Shown here: one piece after another, positions 31,032 through 35,083 of the stretch | Layout: every line of letters starts with the position of its first letter | How positions within the stretch are numbered: the first letter of the stretch is position 1 | The notes under the pieces: model-generated | Told to the model about the DNA's origin: nothing | Databases searched by the model: none | Seen by the model: only the letters and a program-made list of their open reading frames with translations | Assembly (NCBI GenBank): GCA_017413675.1 | Contig: JAFPSR010000064.1 | Span: 1 to 35,083, forward strand | Direction: 5' to 3' | From: Clostridia bacterium | Lineage (GTDB): Bacteria > Bacillota_A > Clostridia > Christensenellales > UBA1750 | Length of the DNA: 35,083 bases | Position numbers and translations under genes: made by a program

Positions 31032-32405
31032 TTATTCAGTCAACAGTTTCTTTCGTTTCCAGAATCCACCGTAGAAGTAGACCAGATTGATGATACATGG
31101 GGCAATTCGCGGAATCGCATTCCCATAGAAATATCCGTACACTCCCATGTGGAATACCTGAGCAAACAGGATACTCAGCCCGATGCGCAGGACCACGCCG
31201 TCCAGCACCCCCGTGACAAATCCCAGACTCGCATTTCCGGAACCGGTAACCATGGCTCCGTACGGTCCCATGATAGCAGAAAGTACAAAAGCGATAATCG
31301 TAATATGCATGAACTCGATACCGAGTTCGATGACCTCCGGCTCCCGGGAAAAGATAGCGAATATTTTGTCCGGAATCAGCAATGCCAGAGCCACATTCAA
31401 TACCATCATCGTCAGCGCAACCGCCAGGGAGGTATAGACCACCTTTTTTGCACGTTCCGGTTTGCGTGCACCCAGATTCTGGGCGATCATCGAAGCAGCG
31501 CCTGCATCCACGCTGTTCGTTACAATGTTGGTAAAGCGTGTAACCTTGTTCCCGACACTGTTGGTGGCGGATGCAACCACACCGTACAGGTTGATCTGGC
31601 TGGAACAGTACAGCAGCGATACATTGATCAGGGCCGTCTGTGCCGCACGCGGGATTCCCAACCGGACAATTACTTTCAGCGCTTCCTTATGGATACGGAA
31701 ACTGGATCGTTTGAATTCAAACCCGATCTGTTCCTGATGCCGGTACATGTAGATCACCGAAGCCAGGAAGGAAATCAACTGCGCTGCCACTGTCGCAATA
31801 GCAGTTCCCAGCGATTTCATATCCAGAACAGCCACAAAGAACAGGTCCATAATGATATTGCTCACCGCGGCAACGGATACAAAGAGGAGCGGTTTCCTGC
31901 TCTCCCCCATCCCGCGCATGATGGAGCAGACTGCATTATATCCGAATACAAACGGCATACCGATCGACGTTACGACCATATAATCCTGCGCCTGTGCAAA
32001 CGCCTCCTGCGGCGTATTGAGCATTTTCAGGAAAGGCGCGGAAAAGACAACCCCCAGCGCCCCGCAGGCCACACTGATGCCCATCATCAGTGTCAGGAGG
32101 GTGCCCATGGCGTTATGCAGCTTTTCACGGTTCCTCGCGCCCGACAACTGGGCAATGTATACCTCGCCGGCTGCCGAAAAGCCGATGCTGAGCATTGTCA
32201 GAAGATTCGCAAGATCTCCGCCGGTGGAGGTCCCGACAGTCCCTTCCTTCCCGGCAAACTGCCCGATGATGATCAGGTCTACGGTATTGTACAGCTGCTG
32301 CACGATATTGGTCAGCAGGATCGGGATCGCAAAAATCAGCAGGGTTTTGATGATATTTCCCTGCGTCAGGTCCCGTCCCACACGTCTTTTCCCGGTTCCG
32401 TCCAT
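31032..32405 (-). CDS. MATE family multidrug/toxin efflux transporter
   Basis: A 457-residue inner-membrane antiporter with about twelve membrane segments, the normal length. The N-terminal block FAIPILLTNIVQQLYNTVDLIIIGQFAG is the classic MATE start, with the internal repeat GIPRAAQTALINVSLLYC at the start of the second half. It resembles the MepA/DinF type of Bacillota MATE proteins more than the fused one at 14700-16475, which lacks this N-terminal signature spacing. Substrates are not predictable. ATG at 32403-32405 follows GGAGACTGGAAGAA. It is transcribed alone, from a promoter at 32506-32534 with a leader of about 95 nt that can form an interrupted hairpin. Confidence 0.93.
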   Translation of the reverse strand: MDGTGKRRVGRDLTQGNIIKTLLIFAIPILLTNIVQQLYNTVDLIIIGQFAGKEGTVGTSTGGDLANLLTMLSIGFSAAGEVYIAQLSGARNREKLHNAMGTLLTLMMGISVACGALGVVFSAPFLKMLNTPQEAFAQAQDYMVVTSIGMPFVFGYNAVCSIMRGMGESRKPLLFVSVAAVSNIIMDLFFVAVLDMKSLGTAIATVAAQLISFLASVIYMYRHQEQIGFEFKRSSFRIHKEALKVIVRLGIPRAAQTALINVSLLYCSSQINLYGVVASATNSVGNKVTRFTNIVTNSVDAGAASMIAQNLGARKPERAKKVVYTSLAVALTMMVLNVALALLIPDKIFAIFSREPEVIELGIEFMHITIIAFVLSAIMGPYGAMVTGSGNASLGFVTGVLDGVVLRIGLSILFAQVFHMGVYGYFYGNAIPRIAPCIINLVYFYGGFWKRKKLLTE

Positions 32406-32429
32406 TTCTTCCAGTCTCCACTATACTCC

Positions 32430-32481
32430 CCCGGCTGCTGCATACGGTTTTTTCTGAGAGAGGGCCGTATGAGGCGCCGGG
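32430..32481 (-). promoter_or_regulatory. Interrupted hairpin in the leader of the MATE gene
   Basis: In the minus-strand leader, an outer stem CCCGGC/GCCGGG (32476-32481 with 32430-32435) and an inner 7-bp stem CATACGG/CCGTATG (32465-32471 with 32441-32447) are separated by a 4/5-nt internal loop, with a 17-nt A-rich apical loop. The 3' arm is followed by GGGGAG about 20 nt before the start codon. It could control translation, but I cannot match it to a known riboswitch. Confidence 0.4.
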
Positions 32482-32505
32482 ATTCGTTTTTTCTTTTTCT
32501 TTTCT

Positions 32506-32534
32506 ATTAGATACCCTCTTGATCCGCCTGTCAA
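32506..32534 (-). promoter_or_regulatory. Promoter of the second MATE gene
   Basis: On the minus strand a perfect TTGACA (-35, plus 32529-32534) is followed after 17 nt by TCTAAT (-10, plus 32506-32511). Confidence 0.72.
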
Positions 32535-32629
32535 CGTACGTCAACCGATCGCCGTTATCCGTCCGGAGCAGCTGCCGTTCCGGTACCGGCACAGGGCAGG
32601 ATAGGTTTTCCTGTCCAAACAAACAGAAT

Positions 32630-32664
32630 AGGGAATGGTACGATCCAAAATCATACCATTCCCT
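32630..32664 (-). terminator. Hairpin terminator after the epimerase-like gene
   Basis: A perfect 11-bp stem (32630-32640 with 32654-32664), extended by an inner GAT/ATC pair, lies 57 nt after the minus-strand stop at 32721. The following minus-strand bases are TATTCTGTTTG, a weak U-tract. The rest of the 32406-32720 gap holds the MATE promoter and leader and nothing else recognisable. Confidence 0.6.
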
Positions 32665-32720
32665 TGGATCAGCCGATCACTGTCCCCTGCCGCGGATCTC
32701 CAACCGGCAAGGACTTCGAA

Positions 32721-33584
32721 TCAGAATGTATCCGCATATCCGGCGGCTTTCAGGTTGTCCGCAGCCAGCTTCATTCCGTCATAGGGATCTACCCCGAAGA
32801 AATTGGAAACTTCAATAATGAAATACTCGTTTCCGCATTCCATGGCTGTATCACAGAAGCTCTTCACGGGCACGTTGCCCTCGCCCAGGGGGCATCCGAC
32901 GATGTACTCATCCAGATGCGGGCGGACACCGGGCGCTGTTGCGGGTTTGGGGATTACCTTGATATCTTCAAAGTGGATCAGAGGCATACGTCCCTTAATC
33001 AGCTGCATATCCTCCAGCAGGTTCGTTCCGGCATGGGCCGCGCCGAGCACGTCAAATTCATAATTCAGGTGCGGGGCCAGTTCCACAGACCAGGCAAAAG
33101 CGGTTTTCCCGTTGTACTTGATAAACTCGGTATCATGGTTATGCATGCACAGTTTGATGCCTTCCTTTTCCAGGCGCAGGCAGATTTCCTCTGTATACTC
33201 AAAATACTTTTTCAGGTCTTCAAAGGAAGATATACTGGCAGGCAGTCCCGCATAACGTACATACCTGCACCCAAGCTGTTTACAGAAAGCAACAACCTTA
33301 TCGAAGTCTTCAGGCAGCCGGTTGGGCACAAAGTTCCTGCGGAAGGGATTGAATCCCCGGAAGGGGCCGGAATAGGAAACGCTCAGCGCGCAGATCTCCA
33401 CGCCGAAATCATCCCTGGCGCGGCAGAGTTCATTTACCATTTCCTGGTTGCACTCGAAATGTCCGGAGATTTCAATGCTGTTGTATCCGATCTCTTTCAC
33501 TTTGCGTACAGCTTCATATACGCCGAGGGTATCAATCGCCTCATGGATTACCATAGTCTGCAGAGAAGTTTTGAATTTCGTCAT
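32721..33584 (-). CDS. Sugar phosphate isomerase/epimerase-like TIM barrel protein
   Basis: A 287-residue TIM barrel of the xylose isomerase-like superfamily. Metal-site candidates are the Glu in NSIEISGHFE, the His pair in KLCMHNHDTEF, the Asp in YEFDVLGAAHAG, His and Asp in PLIHFEDIK, and Glu in FIIEVSNFF near the C-terminus. It is divergent from the neighbour at 33826 across a 241-nt gap, and the latter is a sugar-acid-dehydratase-like enolase, so a joint role in sugar or sugar-acid catabolism is plausible. The exact substrate is not visible. ATG at 33584 follows AGGAGGAG. Confidence 0.87.
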   Translation of the reverse strand: MTKFKTSLQTMVIHEAIDTLGVYEAVRKVKEIGYNSIEISGHFECNQEMVNELCRARDDFGVEICALSVSYSGPFRGFNPFRRNFVPNRLPEDFDKVVAFCKQLGCRYVRYAGLPASISSFEDLKKYFEYTEEICLRLEKEGIKLCMHNHDTEFIKYNGKTAFAWSVELAPHLNYEFDVLGAAHAGTNLLEDMQLIKGRMPLIHFEDIKVIPKPATAPGVRPHLDEYIVGCPLGEGNVPVKSFCDTAMECGNEYFIIEVSNFFGVDPYDGMKLAADNLKAAGYADTF

Positions 33585-33656
33585 GTTCGTCTCCTCCTAT
33601 TAATCGCTTTAATTTCTGTACAAATTTGCTTCCCAATTGAAGTCAAATACAACTAT

Positions 33657-33685
33657 ATAATAAACGCCGCATCTTTCCCTGTCAA
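33657..33685 (-). promoter_or_regulatory. Promoter of the epimerase-like gene
   Basis: On the minus strand a consensus TTGACA (-35, plus 33680-33685) and TATTAT (-10, plus 33657-33662) are separated by exactly 17 nt. Confidence 0.78.
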
Positions 33686-33769
33686 ATAGAAATGATAGAA
33701 TTTTTTGTTCTTTATCCTGATTATTTGTTAGTTTTCTTTCAGATTTGTCGGGAATCCGTTCCCCAACCC

Positions 33770-33798
33770 TTGTCATTCGCAACTAAAAGGGTTATGAT
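33770..33798 (+). promoter_or_regulatory. Promoter of the mannonate-dehydratase-like gene
   Basis: TTGTCA (33770-33775) and TATGAT (33793-33798) are separated by exactly 17 nt, with the start codon 28 nt after the -10 box. It is divergent from, and about 85 nt away from, the promoter of the epimerase-like gene. Confidence 0.75.
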
Positions 33799-33825
33799 GA
33801 AAAAAAAAGAAAGGATCCTTCTAAC

Positions 33826-35037
33826 ATGCCGATAACTGTAACTGATGTAAAAACTTTTATCACCGCTCCCGGAAGATGCGACCTGGTGGTTGTCAAGGTA
33901 GAGACTTCCGAAGCCGGTCTTTACGGCTACGGGTGTGCTACTTTCACGCAGCGTGCGCTGGCCGTTAAAACCGCTGTGGACGAATACCTCCGTCCCATGA
34001 TGATCGGCCGTGATGTAGCCAAGATCGAGGACGCCTGGCAGCAGATGTACGGTTCCTCCTACTGGCGCAACGGTCCGGTTCTCAACAATGCCATTTCCGG
34101 CGTGGACGAGGCCCTTTGGGATATCAAGGGCAAAATGGCCAACATGCCCGTATATGACCTGATCGGCGGTAAAGTCCGTGAAGGCGCCCGGATCTTCCCC
34201 ACCGCCCACGGTGCAACGCTGGAAGAACTGGGGGACAATGTGCAGGCCCTTCTGGACCAGGGTTTCCTCCATATCCGGGTTGGGGTCGGCCGTTTCGGTC
34301 CCCGCGGAAACTTTGCCGCACCGGCTACCGCACCGGAAGGTTCTCCCGACGGCTTCTATATGGATACCAAACAGGCTTTTGACCAGACGATCGAGATGTT
34401 CGACTACCTGCGCAAGCGTTTCGGTTTCAAACCCGAATTCATGATCGACATTCATGAAAAATACTCTCCCACCGAGACCATCAACCTGGCCAAAGCGCTT
34501 GAGCCGTACCGTCTGTACTTCCTGGAAGACAGCCTGCAGCCCGAAAACCCCGAATGGTTCCGTAAACTGCGTGCACAGGTGGCTACTCCCCTGGCCATGG
34601 GCGAACTGTTCAACAATGTCAACGAATACAAATTCCTGATCACCGAACAGCTGATCGACTTCATGCGCGCCCATATCAGCCAGCTCGGCGGATTCACCCC
34701 GGCGCTGAAATTAACTCATTTCTGCGATGCCTATGCGGTAAAAACCATCTGGCACGGCCCCGGTGACCTTTCCCCGGTTGGCATGGCGGCACAGCTCCAT
34801 CTGGATCTCAACGCTCCCAACTTTGCCTTCCAGGAAAGCGGCCTGAGCTACTCCGATACCATTAAAGAGATGTTCCCCGGCGCTCCGGAAGTCCGCGGAT
34901 GTTATATGTATGCCAGCGGAAAACCCGGCTGGGGCGTAGAATTCGATGAGGAAATGGCGAAAAAGTTCCCCCCGATCGGATATCACAATCCCGGATTCAT
35001 GGCCCGTCTGAGTGACGGAACCCCTGTCCGCAGCTGA
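33826..35037 (+). CDS. Enolase-superfamily sugar-acid dehydratase, D-mannonate dehydratase (ManD/RspA)-like
   Basis: A 403-residue enolase-superfamily enzyme, likely removing water from D-mannonate or a related sugar acid in hexuronate breakdown. The N-terminal capping domain (1 to about 110) is followed by the barrel with metal ligands Asp208 (MIDIHEKYSP), Glu234 (YFLEDSLQP) and Glu260 (MGELFNN). His210, two residues after the first metal Asp, and His310 in IWHGPGDLSPVG, with Glu337, match the ManD arrangement. The loop that carries the catalytic Arg and Tyr in well-studied ManD proteins reads LHIRVGVGRFGPRGN here and is not an obvious match, so activity or substrate may differ; starvation-sensing RspA-type proteins are relatives. 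ATG at 33826 follows AAAGGA. The stop codon is inside the window. Confidence 0.88.
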   Translation: MPITVTDVKTFITAPGRCDLVVVKVETSEAGLYGYGCATFTQRALAVKTAVDEYLRPMMIGRDVAKIEDAWQQMYGSSYWRNGPVLNNAISGVDEALWDIKGKMANMPVYDLIGGKVREGARIFPTAHGATLEELGDNVQALLDQGFLHIRVGVGRFGPRGNFAAPATAPEGSPDGFYMDTKQAFDQTIEMFDYLRKRFGFKPEFMIDIHEKYSPTETINLAKALEPYRLYFLEDSLQPENPEWFRKLRAQVATPLAMGELFNNVNEYKFLITEQLIDFMRAHISQLGGFTPALKLTHFCDAYAVKTIWHGPGDLSPVGMAAQLHLDLNAPNFAFQESGLSYSDTIKEMFPGAPEVRGCYMYASGKPGWGVEFDEEMAKKFPPIGYHNPGFMARLSDGTPVRS

Positions 35038-35083
35038 TTGGTTCCTTCCTATTGAAATATGGCTTGCCTGCAGCCGTCCGGAA

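Noticed and set aside
30918..32510. Open frame of 530 codons on the plus strand
   Set aside because: Antisense to the second MATE gene; composition of a reversed membrane protein.

Overview
The window reads as chromosomal DNA of a Gram-positive, low-to-mid GC anaerobe of the class Clostridia (Bacillota). I infer this from the gene families (a YhaM-type exoribonuclease, a YybS/DUF2232 membrane protein next to ribosomal protein L9, an LTA-synthase-like sulfatase-fold protein, an RsmF-type methyltransferase, a candidate Re-type citrate synthase), from strong AGGAGG ribosome binding sites with several GTG starts, and from many intrinsic terminators. Pro/Thr-rich linkers and the composition would fit an uncultured gut or rumen Clostridium, but I cannot name a genus. 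No rRNA, tRNA, CRISPR array, phage gene or intact transposase is visible.

Layout. 1-331: 3' end of an NAD+ synthase gene, closed by a bidirectional terminator. 465-2844 (minus): an Lrp/AsnC regulator, an aminotransferase coupled to it by a GTGA overlap, and a rhomboid protease gene broken by a one-base frameshift. 3003-5278 (plus): rRNA cytosine methyltransferase and pyridoxal/pyridoxamine kinase, then a second bidirectional terminator. 5394-8729 (minus): a lipoprotein zinc carboxypeptidase with an SH3-like domain, then an LTA-synthase-like enzyme with an extra C-terminal domain; both are cell-envelope proteins. 8936-12276 (minus): phosphoglycerate-mutase-like enzyme, flavoprotein and glutamate-5-kinase-like protein. 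12388-14572 (plus): YhaM, a small zinc-ribbon protein and an alpha/beta hydrolase.

14700-23675 is a tightly packed plus-strand run: a MATE transporter fused to an RsbW-like ATPase domain, a YcxB-like membrane protein, DNA polymerase I, dephospho-CoA kinase, a membrane-anchored lytic transglycosylase, a solute-binding lipoprotein with a long Pro/Thr insert, and a sugar isomerase-like TIM barrel. Minus-strand YybS and L9 follow (25704-24067), then a minus-strand pair of a second aminotransferase and a Re-citrate-synthase-like enzyme (28689-26050). Asparaginyl-tRNA synthetase (29060-30451, plus), a second MATE transporter (minus), and a divergent sugar-acid pair (TIM-barrel epimerase, minus; mannonate-dehydratase-like enolase, plus) complete the window.

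Most striking observations: a 53-bp IS3-like mini-element with 4-bp target duplications sitting exactly in the loop of an intrinsic terminator (25890-25950); the MATE-ATPase fusion; the Pro/Thr insert inside a solute-binding protein; a promoter whose -10 box lies inside a perfect 9-bp dyad; and a near-identical 17-bp promoter block shared by two translation-related genes. All functional calls rest on reading motifs by eye; no database search was run.
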